Origin: Murimonas intestini
Lineage (GTDB): Bacteria; Bacillota; Clostridia; Lachnospirales; Lachnospiraceae
Length of the DNA: 64,000 nt
NCBI RefSeq assembly: GCF_024622195.1
Contig: NZ_JANKBI010000001.1
Location: 496,001-560,000, forward strand
Direction: 5' to 3'
Below the pieces are notes generated by a model. That model made no database searches, was not told where the DNA came from, and saw only the letters and a program-made list of their open reading frames with translations. The position numbers and the translations under genes were made by a program. Shown here piece after piece: positions 1 through 9,165 of the stretch (within the stretch, counting starts at the first letter, position 1; each line of letters opens with the position of its first letter).

Positions 1-1196
1 AATATAGCGCCATACACTGAATAGATCAAAAAGAATTCAATCATAAAGGGCAGATTCAAAAGCCCCAGGCAAAAAGCAAGCACCATGGTTAATAATCCAA
101 ACACTTCAATGACAGGTGAAAGCAGTTCAAACAGCAGATAATACAAATAAGATATAAAGCTTATAAGGCCAAACCTGAAATTTGCAAAAATCTGATGATA
201 TTTTGTCATGCTCTGAAAAAGGCCAAGGTGCCAGCGCCGCCTCTGCTTCATAAGATCCTTCAGGCATGAGGGAGCCTGACTCCAGCAGACTGCATTAGGT
301 TCATACCGGATGGAATATTTTATCTGGTTATTCCTGCAGAATACATGGAGTTTCACTACCAGTTCCATGTCTTCCCCCAGTGTATCTGTATCATATCCTC
401 CTGCCGCCACCGCCACATCTTTCTTAAATAAGCCAAAAGCTCCGGAAATGATAAGGTTTCCATTAAACTGGTCCATCAGTATCCTGGACGCCAGAAATGA
501 ACGGTCATACTCTACTACCTGCATGCAGGTTATAGGGTTCAGGGGCATATGATATTCTTTTACTGTTCCTTTTTCCATTACCACACACTGGGCCACACGT
601 ATTAATCCGCCTACTGCTACAATATTATCATCTTCCATGACAGGCTGTACTATTTTCTCCAGTGAATCCCTCTGCAGCATTGAATCGGCATCCAGACACA
701 GAAAATATGGATAGCGTGAGGCATTTATCCCCATATTCAGTGCATCACCCTTCCCTCCATTCTCTTTGCAGATAAGTGTCAGACGTATATTATTTACCTT
801 CGTTTCATATATGGCTGTATGCGGCTTACATGCAACTTTTTTGTGTATGGGCCTTTGCACTTTTCTGAGATGATATGCCTTGATCAGCTCTTCCGCTGTT
901 CTGTCCTTCGAGCCGTCATCTACCACGATTATCTCATACAGACGGTAATCCAGGTTCAACAGTGACTCCACACTGTCTGCAATTGTAACCTCCTCATTAT
1001 AAGCCGGTACCAGCACCGAAACTGGCATATAATAGTCATGCTTCAATTCATTTCGTATCCGCTGCATCTTATCACGCTGATACAGCTTCCATGCCCCCAC
1101 TGTCACGGAAAAGAACAGATAAGAAGCATATAATATCAGATATACTATGAAAAATACACCTACTCCTCTTAGAAAGGCATCTGCCGCATTAATCAT
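1..1196 (-). CDS. Processive GT2 glycosyltransferase, partial (copy 1; C-terminus beyond window)
   Basis: The minus strand is open from an ATG at 1196 to the window edge, about 398 codons. An N-terminal membrane segment (about residues 7-27) precedes a GT-A domain with the processive GT2 signature: VPAYNEE, VDDGSKD, LDADS, GEDMEL and QRRRWH. Hydrophobic segments follow. These residues are typical of hyaluronan, cellulose or PNAG-type synthases that polymerise and export a polysaccharide from UDP-sugars; the sugar cannot be read from sequence. The start codon overlaps the stop of the upstream HEAT-like gene in an ATGA, so translation is probably coupled. It is the last visible gene of a seven-gene operon and is clearly paralogous to the gene at 33569-34972. 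Confidence 0.9.
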   Translation of the reverse strand, partial: MINAADAFLRGVGVFFIVYLILYASYLFFSVTVGAWKLYQRDKMQRIRNELKHDYYMPVSVLVPAYNEEVTIADSVESLLNLDYRLYEIIVVDDGSKDRTAEELIKAYHLRKVQRPIHKKVACKPHTAIYETKVNNIRLTLICKENGGKGDALNMGINASRYPYFLCLDADSMLQRDSLEKIVQPVMEDDNIVAVGGLIRVAQCVVMEKGTVKEYHMPLNPITCMQVVEYDRSFLASRILMDQFNGNLIISGAFGLFKKDVAVAAGGYDTDTLGEDMELVVKLHVFCRNNQIKYSIRYEPNAVCWSQAPSCLKDLMKQRRRWHLGLFQSMTKYHQIFANFRFGLISFISYLYYLLFELLSPVIEVFGLLTMVLAFCLGLLNLPFMIEFFLIYSVYGAI

Positions 1197-2293
1197 TCAT
1201 ATTCACCTGCCTTTGCATCTTCAAGCATATATTCCAGAATCTCCTTTGCATACCGATCCTTTCCTTCCAGCACATCTAAAAGCTCCCGGGCGGGAATTCT
1301 CTGGGCTGCCAGGGACGACGCAGCATTATAGCGCACATACCAGTTATAATACTGCAATGCCTTTTTAAGCGCCGCCGCAGTATCTTCTCCCGGGTACTGG
1401 GACAGAACAGAAGCAGCAACTATCTTTGCATTGTCTTCCCCTTTCTCATCCAGCAAAAGAGAAATCAGCAAAGGCCTGGCAGGTTCATATGTATGCCGCC
1501 TGTAATATCTCATAATTGCCAGACGTATCTCCCGGCCTGCCGTCTCCTGTTCCAGGAACGGCAGAAAAATTTCTTTATAATTTTCTGAAAAACCCGTTAT
1601 AAATTGGATTACAGATAGCATAATCCTATCATTCCATTCCCGGTGATGGCTCCAGAGCCTCTCTGCCAGTTTCTCCAAATCCCCCCGGAAGGTCAAAAGC
1701 CCGTCTGACAGAAGCTTTTGATGATGGAACCAGCCCCTGTCATTAAATACCTGAAGGGCATTTTCTACCGCCTGTACATTTCCCAGCGAATATAACGCTT
1801 TCAGAACGTTTTCTTTACAATATACAGTAGAATCATCGAGAAAAGAAATCAATATTTCCATAACCGGTTTGAATTCCTCTGTACTGCCAGGACAGTGTCT
1901 GGAAATCAAAAAAGCAAAATATGCTCTGTCCATGCTGTCCTTTTTAGCATACCTGGAAGCAAGCACCTGAATTCCTCCCTGGATAGAGTACATATAGGCG
2001 TCAGTTTGACCAGGTGATTTTTCTTCCAGCGCATCAAGGGCTGCTCCAAAGGAAAACAATGCCTCTGTCTTCACCAGCTTTTTCTCAGCAAGCTTCAGAT
2101 GCTCCTGTTCTATATTTTCTCCCTGTGCAATCCTCTGCATCTGCCATTCTATTCTTTTGACCCACGCATCTGCATTTCTTTTCTGTCTTCTCTCCCTCCC
2201 CTTTGAGCGGAAAATATAAAGCAGGTTAAACACCAGCAATGAGATGCATATGAACAGGTACGTATAGATTAAAGTCTCTATATTAAAAAACAT
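1193..2293 (-). CDS. Membrane-anchored HEAT-like repeat protein (copy 1)
   Basis: This is a 366-residue protein. One membrane segment at about residues 7-28 is followed by a basic stretch and then a helical region of HEAT-like repeats. Typical helix pairs include YCKENVLKALYSLG, IRLAIMRYYRRH and YVRYNAASSLAA. HEAT repeats usually make scaffolds, so a likely but unproven role is assembling the glycosyltransferase encoded immediately downstream, whose start overlaps its stop. The start lies 2 nt after the stop of the glycosidase-like gene. Its paralog at 34969-36063 has the same length and the same N-terminal pattern (LIYxY then LLxFNL). No enzymatic motif is seen. Confidence 0.85.
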   Translation of the reverse strand: MFFNIETLIYTYLFICISLLVFNLLYIFRSKGRERRQKRNADAWVKRIEWQMQRIAQGENIEQEHLKLAEKKLVKTEALFSFGAALDALEEKSPGQTDAYMYSIQGGIQVLASRYAKKDSMDRAYFAFLISRHCPGSTEEFKPVMEILISFLDDSTVYCKENVLKALYSLGNVQAVENALQVFNDRGWFHHQKLLSDGLLTFRGDLEKLAERLWSHHREWNDRIMLSVIQFITGFSENYKEIFLPFLEQETAGREIRLAIMRYYRRHTYEPARPLLISLLLDEKGEDNAKIVAASVLSQYPGEDTAAALKKALQYYNWYVRYNAASSLAAQRIPARELLDVLEGKDRYAKEILEYMLEDAKAGEYE

Positions 2294-2294
2294 C

Positions 2295-4433
2295 CTACTT
2301 TTCCCAGCTTTCTTTCACAATATCATAAGACTGCTTCAGCCGTTCGTGAAATACAGGCTTGTCTCCCCACCCCTTAAGTCGGAGTGCTTCCATGGCGATT
2401 GGCTCCTTTTGGCCTGCTGTTCCTGCTCCAAGCCAGATCTCCTTTATCCTAAACCACTCAACGCCATAATTTTCATAATAGTCATCATGGACAGCCATCA
2501 CGGAAGGATTACTGAAGTTAAGCAGTGCCCAGGGCAGCCTGACCTCCACAATATTTTCACCATAGCAAAAATCAGCCAAGGAATTATAAGTACTGTCAGA
2601 CGGATTCCCATTTCCATAAACTAATCTGCCAGTTTCAAAAGTATCATATCTCTTTGATGCCAGAAGCTCATCATCAGATACATCCTCAGCCACCAGCTTG
2701 TGATTCTGTAAAATCATGCGGATGGGCAGAAAACTGTCCGCATCCGTATCCGGAAAATAGACAAACGGGTCCTCTCCTGTTATCTGCAGCTGATAATTCT
2801 CTCTCAATGATTCATATCTTGCCTGAACCAGCAGCCTGCTCTTATCTTCCCCATGAATACACAGCAGAAAATCTGCCCCGCGCTCAAATTTCAATCCATG
2901 GGAATCACTTTTCATACTCCCGGACTTCGTTGTTATATCCAATGGAATGTAAAGCTCTGAATCTCTGGAGAGCCCCTCCTGTCCGATCAGCAGATAAAGA
3001 CAGCGCTCATCATACTTTGCTGACAGGGATATCCCGTCCTGCTCTAAAACCCTGTCCTCCTCGGTCCATTCTGCAATATCTCCATCAACACAGCAGATGC
3101 TCTCAGTCTCTCCCGGTTCAAAGGACAAGAGACCATAGCCCTGACCGTCTGTCTGTATATCATGCCACAGATCGGTATTCTGAATATCAACTGCATAAGA
3201 CGTATTCCAGGTCCTCCGCCCCCATTCATCCTGCCATGACGCAATAAGCGCGCCACTGCAGCCTGACTCCACAATCTCATTATAAACTTCTGCCAGGCGC
3301 CTGCCCTGTTCTTTTTCTGTCAAAGGGCCTTTCTCTGTGTCGGTTCCTCTTGATGAGGAAAAACCATAGCTGGTGATGACAACAGGCATCGTATGATATT
3401 CACTCAGTAATTGTGTATATCCCTGGCAGTATGTCTCTTTGTCAAGACCATCAAGCATTGCTTTAAAGCCAGGATCCTGGTCTTGTACGAGATATTCCGA
3501 AAAATCAGGACAAAATTCAAACAGGCGGTAAGCCGCAAAATACCCGCTCTTCAGCTGCTCTGTAGGTATCAGATGTTCAGCATTGACATGGCTGAACTTG
3601 CCCAGCTGCCTTGCATACAGAGGCTCATACACAAAAGGGTCATTCTCAGGATCATTCTGGAAAGACATAAGCTTCTGTACCTTATACTTACTGCTCTCAT
3701 ATATCACCATCTCATCCATGATTTTAGCCAGCATTGCCTCAAAAACTGTTGAGTCATCCACGGTCTGAAAATAAGTTCCGCTGTAGGAGGAAGGTCTTTT
3801 TGCATTATTGTCTGTATAAGCTATCGTACCCGGTTCCCATTCATTTCCAACCACATATCCCAGCACCCAGTCAGACACATCTTTTCTGTATATACCGCTG
3901 CCTTTCATGCGATTAAGAAAAATATTCTTGCGTCCATGAAGAACATCTATAATATCTATGGAATCCTCCTTCAGAGCTGCGTAAAATTCCGCCCCATAGG
4001 CATCATTCCCTGAACTGTTGGCATAGTCTGACACCTGGAGTCCCTGAAGCAGGTATAGTGGTGTATTATTGTTTTTATTAAATTCATAAAACGCATTATA
4101 AAATGAATCATCATATATCGTATACGCACGGACTGTATTTGCCCCCATATCCTGTATCATTCCGAACCACCTGAGCCAGGTGTCTTCATCTACGGCATAG
4201 TCTGTAGCAAAGTGACCGGCTATACTGCTGGGCAAATCTACTCCCCGCACTATAAATTTTTCAAATTCACCCTTCTCATTTCTGACAAGAATATTCTTTC
4301 CATCCGTTCTTACATTCACTTCTATCGATGCTTCAGGATGAAGATCCAGATAGAACCCCCCGTAATAAACAGCATATCTCAGTCCCAGAAGACAAATGGC
4401 CACAACTGCGGCCCCGATGAGAAATCTTTTCAT
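2295..4433 (-). CDS. Membrane-anchored glycosidase-like TIM-barrel protein with CBM9-like C-terminus (copy 1)
   Basis: This is a 712-residue protein. A signal anchor (residues 4-20) precedes an extracellular region resembling clan GH-A glycosidases: FIVRGVDLP, then MGANTVRAYTIY, then a beta-4-like GNEWE at 196-200. The C-terminal part from about residue 440 has VDGDIAEWTEEDRV and YDERCLYLLI, a pattern seen in CBM9/DOMON-like sugar-binding domains. The segment where GH-A enzymes carry the nucleophile reads VVITSYG (Ser355), whereas the paralog at 36083-38263 reads VVIAEYG. This copy may therefore be inactive or altered. A good RBS (AGGAGA) precedes the ATG. It probably acts outside the membrane on the polymer made by the operon. 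Confidence 0.8.
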   Translation of the reverse strand: MKRFLIGAAVVAICLLGLRYAVYYGGFYLDLHPEASIEVNVRTDGKNILVRNEKGEFEKFIVRGVDLPSSIAGHFATDYAVDEDTWLRWFGMIQDMGANTVRAYTIYDDSFYNAFYEFNKNNNTPLYLLQGLQVSDYANSSGNDAYGAEFYAALKEDSIDIIDVLHGRKNIFLNRMKGSGIYRKDVSDWVLGYVVGNEWEPGTIAYTDNNAKRPSSYSGTYFQTVDDSTVFEAMLAKIMDEMVIYESSKYKVQKLMSFQNDPENDPFVYEPLYARQLGKFSHVNAEHLIPTEQLKSGYFAAYRLFEFCPDFSEYLVQDQDPGFKAMLDGLDKETYCQGYTQLLSEYHTMPVVITSYGFSSSRGTDTEKGPLTEKEQGRRLAEVYNEIVESGCSGALIASWQDEWGRRTWNTSYAVDIQNTDLWHDIQTDGQGYGLLSFEPGETESICCVDGDIAEWTEEDRVLEQDGISLSAKYDERCLYLLIGQEGLSRDSELYIPLDITTKSGSMKSDSHGLKFERGADFLLCIHGEDKSRLLVQARYESLRENYQLQITGEDPFVYFPDTDADSFLPIRMILQNHKLVAEDVSDDELLASKRYDTFETGRLVYGNGNPSDSTYNSLADFCYGENIVEVRLPWALLNFSNPSVMAVHDDYYENYGVEWFRIKEIWLGAGTAGQKEPIAMEALRLKGWGDKPVFHERLKQSYDIVKESWEK

Positions 4434-4442
4434 GTCTTTCTC

Positions 4443-5915
4443 CTATCTCGTCAACTCATTTATATTCTTAGATTCATGGCAATACTGGAACAGGGTATCT
4501 ATATGTTCATCCAGCCATCTGCCGCGGACTGTTATAAAATCCTTTAAACGCTTAACAGCCTCCTGATGGCTGGTATCATTCCGCTCTGCAGGTGTCAGAT
4601 AATTCATGCCGTTATATTGGGACAGGTCAAACACATAGCCCCATTTATAAAAATTCTTGTCTATTTCATCCCCCAGCCAGTCCACTGTCTCATCCACGTA
4701 AGACAGAAGGTATTCCTCACTCAGGACGCTCTTCCGGAGTTTCCTGTACTTGGCAACGACTGCTGTGACAAAGCGTTCATCCTTCAAAAGCTGACCGAAC
4801 CAGGGTGCATCCTGCATGGTAAACCCTGCCTCTCCCCACACATAATCAATATAGTTATCACAGGCATTATTAAAATCCCAGACACATGTCTTAAGTTTTC
4901 CCCGTGCATCCTTATAGTAAAAAGTTGAAAAACGGCCCGCATCCACGTTGCGGAAAAATTCATTAATCACAAAATATTCTGCAAAGGAATTAATATCAAT
5001 GTAACTGGCAGCACCCCTCCGGTCATCTGTCAGGTCACAGGAATATATGGCCTTTTCAACCCTGCTAATATCATTCTCAATATAAGAGAATCTTCCGGCG
5101 GTAATCTGATTGTTTCCCGGATACCTGACATCAAGGGATGACACGTCATTTTTATAGGTATAAAAAGTATAGTTGTTCAGTTCATGGTCTCCCTTGCCGG
5201 TCCTGTCCCAGCGGACGATATAACTGGTAACATCACTGTTTTTCTCAGGCTTTGGGATACTGATGCGTCCGTCACCTCTTCCTATACTCTCCATGAGCAG
5301 GTACAACCCCTGATATTCACCATTCACATAAAGTTCACAGTACCGGACATTCGGAGCATACTCCATTATCTCTCTCGCTATATTCAGGCAGAGATAATTT
5401 CTCAGCAGCGAGCGGTCCAGGAATGGTCCGTTCAGCACCCACTCGTCATGTGCACTCATGCCCGCAAGTTCAAGTGCATTTTCACTGCCGTCTTCTTTAA
5501 TTAAATGGACAGAATAAGATTTTTTATCAAAATATCTGGATGAATTGCCACGATAGCGTATTCTGGCCGCAGAAACCGCACATGGTTCGTCTTCAGGATG
5601 ATTGCTGCCCTTTTGTCCGTCAATAAGTTCAAACGATGCCTCTATTGTATTCCCACCATCAGCAGCTGTCTCAAAAGCGCCCCTATCCGACCCGGACACA
5701 GGAGTTCCTGGAACAGCCTGTCCCCCTGTCTCTATACTGATAATGGGCAGCTTTGTACCGGGATTCACCGTCTCCTCTGTATCAGGTCCCTGCCACTGCG
5801 CCATCCTGTGCTGATGTACTCTGTTTATATCTGTCTTTGCATCAAACTTGTAAAATACAATACCGGCTATGACAGCCAGAACTGCTGTCAGCATATATAA
5901 ACATTTGCTTTTCAT
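4443..5915 (-). CDS. CotH kinase family protein, secreted/membrane-anchored (copy 1)
   Basis: This is a 490-residue protein with an N-terminal signal anchor (residues 5-22). The CotH domain is recognised by RGNSSR (122-127), KKSYSVHL, the segment around ELYVNGEYQGLYLLME (about 194-209) and WDFNNACDN (346-354). In Bacillus, CotH is an atypical protein kinase that phosphorylates spore-coat proteins, and related secreted kinases are widespread. Here no coat gene is nearby. It lies 5 nt downstream of DUF4956 and 9 nt upstream of the glycosidase-like gene, so the context suggests modification of an envelope or exported substrate. A VHQHR motif near the N-terminus is conserved in the paralog at 38285-39835. 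Confidence 0.88.
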   Translation of the reverse strand: MKSKCLYMLTAVLAVIAGIVFYKFDAKTDINRVHQHRMAQWQGPDTEETVNPGTKLPIISIETGGQAVPGTPVSGSDRGAFETAADGGNTIEASFELIDGQKGSNHPEDEPCAVSAARIRYRGNSSRYFDKKSYSVHLIKEDGSENALELAGMSAHDEWVLNGPFLDRSLLRNYLCLNIAREIMEYAPNVRYCELYVNGEYQGLYLLMESIGRGDGRISIPKPEKNSDVTSYIVRWDRTGKGDHELNNYTFYTYKNDVSSLDVRYPGNNQITAGRFSYIENDISRVEKAIYSCDLTDDRRGAASYIDINSFAEYFVINEFFRNVDAGRFSTFYYKDARGKLKTCVWDFNNACDNYIDYVWGEAGFTMQDAPWFGQLLKDERFVTAVVAKYRKLRKSVLSEEYLLSYVDETVDWLGDEIDKNFYKWGYVFDLSQYNGMNYLTPAERNDTSHQEAVKRLKDFITVRGRWLDEHIDTLFQYCHESKNINELTR

Positions 5916-5920
5916 ATTGT

Positions 5921-6598
5921 TTACCCGCTGATCTCATCGCTCTGTGTTACGATATTGACATATTCAATGCCTCCCAGTGAATACAGCTTCTGTGTGATTC
6001 CCTGATCCTGCTTATAAGTCAGATTATAAGTACTGCGGGGCATCTCATAGATAAACTCAACAATATTTTCTGTCGTATTCTTCACTTTTAAGAGCGCTTT
6101 CTTGTTAAAATAAGAGAAAACCACGCCTTCAATATCCATCTCCTTTTCCCGCTGTGACCTGATGATAAGAAGAATCCTGTTCTCATTACGGACACGCCCC
6201 AAAAACAGGAGCACCACAAAAACTGCACAGCTGCCCACGCTTGCCACAAGATAATCGCCTACACCGCAGCAGATACCCACAATAATAGCCCAGAAGATAT
6301 ATGTAGTATCCCTGGAATCCTTGATAGCTGTACGGAAACGAACAATAGAAAGTGCACCTACCATACCAAGGGAAAGTGCAATGTTGTTGCCAATAACTGT
6401 CATAACAGTACCTGTCAGAATCGTAAGCGTTACCAGGCTGACATTAAACTTCCTGCTGTATGCAGTACCTGTATGTGTATACCAATATGATATATAGATT
6501 GCCATACTGATAATTGCTGAGGATACTATATGCAGTATTATCGCCTCTGTGCTCAGCGAACCGCTTCCTTCCAGCATACTTGCAATTAATTCTCTCAA
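5921..6598 (-). CDS. DUF4956 membrane protein (copy 1)
   Basis: This is a 225-residue protein. I chose a TTG start at 6598 because a perfect AGGAGG (6608-6613) lies 9 nt upstream, and because this gives exactly the paralog's length. Longer readings begin inside the VTC gene. Three or four hydrophobic segments occupy the first half. The block ALSIVRFRTAIKDSRDT is nearly identical in the copy at 39856-40533 and is the family signature. The C-terminal half is soluble. DUF4956 proteins are commonly found beside VTC-domain proteins; the biochemical role is unknown. The stop codon of the upstream VTC gene lies inside this gene's RBS, so translation is coupled. Confidence 0.88.
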   Translation of the reverse strand: MRELIASMLEGSGSLSTEAIILHIVSSAIISMAIYISYWYTHTGTAYSRKFNVSLVTLTILTGTVMTVIGNNIALSLGMVGALSIVRFRTAIKDSRDTTYIFWAIIVGICCGVGDYLVASVGSCAVFVVLLFLGRVRNENRILLIIRSQREKEMDIEGVVFSYFNKKALLKVKNTTENIVEFIYEMPRSTYNLTYKQDQGITQKLYSLGGIEYVNIVTQSDEISG

Positions 6599-6611
6599 TT
6601 TATTTTTCCTC

Positions 6612-7307
6612 CTAGAATCTATAGTGTTTACTGACTGCCCTTCCCAGGCAGTATTTACTGACTGAAAGTTCACTGCTGTCACATTCCCGCAGCATATCCT
6701 TAATGTAGCTGAGCAAAAAACCATTATATTTTACTTCCATAACAACAAGACAGGGATCCAGGATGCTGTTTTCCAGAAGCTGGTCTGCAAAAATATCATA
6801 GCAGCTCTCTGTCCCAACAATATGATGGTCAAAAGTTATACGTATTTTATTTTCTTTTGCCACAAAAGCCTTCCTGTGATATGTGATTACTGCTTTTGGC
6901 CTGTAGCAGAGCATGTTCATGAGAGAATAGCATTCCGCCGCAAACGGCTCATCATAATTCAGAAGAACCGGGTAATCTCCGACAGAGAGTCTTTTGGCAT
7001 CTTCTCTTTTCATGCGCAGTGAACGTTTTTTCTGGTTAGCTCCCTGTTTTTGCTTCATCTCCAGCATCGCAAAAGGTGTCTCAGGGCCATAGTTGCGCAA
7101 ACGAATCTTCCTCCTCAACTCCACACCATCTTCTTTTTCTTCATAATCTTTATCATCCAGGGTGTCAAAATAAAGAGAACGAATCAGATACCCCTCGCCA
7201 TCGCTGTGTTCATCCAGTGAAAGTATATTGCACAGGTCATTGCTGTATTTATAAAACTGTGAGATATTAATCAGATACTTCTTTTCCTGTCTTAATACTT
7301 CATTCAA
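6612..7307 (-). CDS. VTC-domain (polyphosphate polymerase-like) protein (copy 1)
   Basis: This is a 231-residue protein of the triphosphate-tunnel/VTC family. Diagnostic stretches are RSLYFDTLDDKDYEEK, ELRRKIRLRNYG, LEMKQKQGANQKKRS, IRITFD and VVMEVKYNGFLL, which supply the Lys/Arg/Glu residues lining the tunnel. In yeast the VTC4 domain makes polyphosphate from ATP; bacterial standalone versions are annotated by similarity and their product is unproven. Translation starts at TTG (7307), with GGGAGG 9 nt upstream. The start overlaps the end of the lipoprotein gene by 8 nt. The second copy also uses TTG. Confidence 0.88.
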   Translation of the reverse strand: MNEVLRQEKKYLINISQFYKYSNDLCNILSLDEHSDGEGYLIRSLYFDTLDDKDYEEKEDGVELRRKIRLRNYGPETPFAMLEMKQKQGANQKKRSLRMKREDAKRLSVGDYPVLLNYDEPFAAECYSLMNMLCYRPKAVITYHRKAFVAKENKIRITFDHHIVGTESCYDIFADQLLENSILDPCLVVMEVKYNGFLLSYIKDMLRECDSSELSVSKYCLGRAVSKHYRF

Positions 7308-8181
7308 TTTCCATAGCCTCCCTTAAAGCCTCATAGTCATGAAGTGCCATGGATACTGGCTGTTTTCTGTATTTATTTCTTAGTTCCCTGAAATTTTCCT
7401 TCATTTTCTCTATCCCCTCATTAAAATAAGTATTCATCTCCACTAAACCATGCTCCCCCGGAGGCTGCATCTCATAAATGTTAACCAGTTCTTTTCCATA
7501 TTTCTCAGCCATTTCTGCCTCTGTGCTGATATGTTCAATCTCTTTGCCCCGGTAATAATTCATGACCGCCACTCCGTCACAGCAGGAAGATATCATAGTT
7601 TCAAGCTGCTTTTCCAGCCCGCTGCTGTCATAATAGTATGGAATGCATAGGATGACTTTAAGGCCATGCTTTCCCGCCTCTGTATAGGCAGCCTTCATTC
7701 CCGATACGAAGCTGTCCATTATTTCTGTCTTGTTATCCTTCCACTCATCCAGCAGGTATGGTTCAATATCAAATACAATTCCCTTGAGAGCCGCTTCCCG
7801 TGTCAGACATTTGTTTATTTCTGCTGCTGCTTCAATCTTCCTGATCTGGTTTTGGCCTGATTCATCCAGCGACCACTGCGGATCTCCTGAAAGATAGTAC
7901 ACCCCTATGCCATGGTTCCCGGCATCTTCAAGAAATATCTGCAGAATATCCATATCCGGCTCACTTGGAAAAGCCTGATAAAGGACAGACAATCCCTGCC
8001 TGTCCATAGTTTTAAATAGGTTTTCCCGCTTATCTTCGAATACGTCTTTTTTCCATGAAAACAGAATGCTATCAAATTCTTCCCACTGATTTGTGCATCC
8101 ACTCAAAAAAGAGGCAATAGACAGTAAAAGACACTGGACACAGATGATACATATTTTCTTTCTATTCATCCTGCTCCTCAT
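7300..8181 (-). CDS. Lipoprotein with TIM-barrel glycosidase-like fold (copy 1)
   Basis: This is a 293-residue protein, the first gene of the operon. The N-terminus (MNRKKICI then a hydrophobic stretch ending in FLSGC) is a type II lipoprotein signal, giving a membrane-tethered extracellular protein. The body has alternating beta-strand and helix character with KGIVFDIEPYL, KVILCIPYYYD and DGVAVMNYYRG. These resemble the acidic beta-4 and aromatic beta-6 strands of TIM-barrel glycoside hydrolases, but I cannot assign a family. ATG at 8169 (GAGGAG 4 nt upstream) is an alternative start that fits the signal peptide better. The paralog is at 41307-42176. Confidence 0.8.
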   Translation of the reverse strand: MRSRMNRKKICIICVQCLLLSIASFLSGCTNQWEEFDSILFSWKKDVFEDKRENLFKTMDRQGLSVLYQAFPSEPDMDILQIFLEDAGNHGIGVYYLSGDPQWSLDESGQNQIRKIEAAAEINKCLTREAALKGIVFDIEPYLLDEWKDNKTEIMDSFVSGMKAAYTEAGKHGLKVILCIPYYYDSSGLEKQLETMISSCCDGVAVMNYYRGKEIEHISTEAEMAEKYGKELVNIYEMQPPGEHGLVEMNTYFNEGIEKMKENFRELRNKYRKQPVSMALHDYEALREAMEIE

Positions 8182-8305
8182 TTCATTGCTGCAAAACCTC
8201 CGCTTCTAAAAAACAGACGTTTTTCAAACAGCATATTTATTACACTCTGCTCCTTAAAAAAAGCGATGCCAGGACACCTCCCAACACCGCTCATTCGTAA
8301 CATTC

Positions 8306-8334
8306 ATTATATCAATACAAGATGCAAAAGTCAA
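8306..8334 (-). promoter_or_regulatory. Sigma-A promoter of operon copy 1
   Basis: On the minus strand a TTGACT -35 box (8329-8334) and a perfect TATAAT -10 box (8306-8311) are separated by 17 nt. Transcription should begin near 8298, leaving a leader of about 120 nt before the lipoprotein gene. No other strong promoter was found upstream of the seven-gene operon. Confidence 0.82.
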
Positions 8335-8414
8335 TGTTTATTCTTTTCATTTTTCATCTCCGGTCTGTTCAACCCTTGTCTGTCCAATACCTCTGTCTGA
8401 CGCCTGATCCTGTT

Positions 8415-9149
8415 TTACAGATTCTGAAATCCTCCGTCGGTGAAGACTGCCACGGCCGAAAAATTATCATTTTTTTCACTGTAACGCTTTCCAAGCCTTC
8501 CTATCATATAATCCAGCCATTTCTGCGGGGTGTCTGACTTTGCCAGATCTGCCATCATCTCTGTCTCCCACACGTATTCCCAGAACCCGTCTGAACAGAG
8601 CAGGAAAGCATCCCTGTCAGTACTTCCCTCCCATATCCTGATATTCGGTTTTACTCCTTTATCTCCTCCAAGCGCCCTGAGTACTCTGTTCCTGTCCTCA
8701 TGAAACCGTATCTGGCCCTCTGTGATCTCACCCGCCAGCACCGCCATCTGAGGTACGCTGTGGTCTTCTGTCCTGAAGATCAGCTGACCGTCTCTGAAGT
8801 GATAAATCCGGGAATCTCCCACATGTACAGCTGCATACACATCTTTATGTGCAAGCAGCGCCGCAAGTGTAGTCTTCATCTCCTGTCCGGGTGTCTGGTG
8901 AGATAAAACAGCTTTATTGGCGCACTGCAGGATGGCATTTATATTTTCTTCTGTTATTTCCGGCTTTGCCAAAAATTCTTCTGTTAAGACTTCTGCTGCG
9001 ACTCTTGACGCTGTCTCTCCTCCTCCGCATCCTCCCAGTCCATCAGCCACTACTGCCAGGAAGCCTGACGGGGTGGATGTAAAAAATGCTGTATCTTCGT
9101 TATATGGCCTGCCTCCCTTCATAGAACACTGTGCAGATTGAATCTTCAT
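8415..9149 (-). CDS. PP2C-family serine/threonine phosphatase, soluble
   Basis: This is a 244-residue protein with all usual PP2C metal and substrate motifs: NEDTAFF, VVADGLGGCGGGE, HVGDSRIY, LLCSDGFWEYV and a closing NDNFSAVAV. These Asp residues bind the two metal ions of this phosphatase family. No signal or membrane segment is present, so it is cytosolic. It is the last gene of the ten-gene phospho-signalling cluster and would reverse the action of the kinases. An AGGAGG lies 9 nt before the ATG, and the stop of the kinase-RDD-FHA gene is 16 nt upstream. Confidence 0.95.
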   Translation of the reverse strand: MKIQSAQCSMKGGRPYNEDTAFFTSTPSGFLAVVADGLGGCGGGETASRVAAEVLTEEFLAKPEITEENINAILQCANKAVLSHQTPGQEMKTTLAALLAHKDVYAAVHVGDSRIYHFRDGQLIFRTEDHSVPQMAVLAGEITEGQIRFHEDRNRVLRALGGDKGVKPNIRIWEGSTDRDAFLLCSDGFWEYVWETEMMADLAKSDTPQKWLDYMIGRLGKRYSEKNDNFSAVAVFTDGGFQNL

Positions 9150-9165
9150 CGGCTCATGCCTCCTT

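Noticed and set aside
8178..8234. 18-codon leader ORF before operon copy 1
   Set aside because: Its ribosome binding site is poorly spaced and it overlaps the lipoprotein start; no attenuator structure was found.
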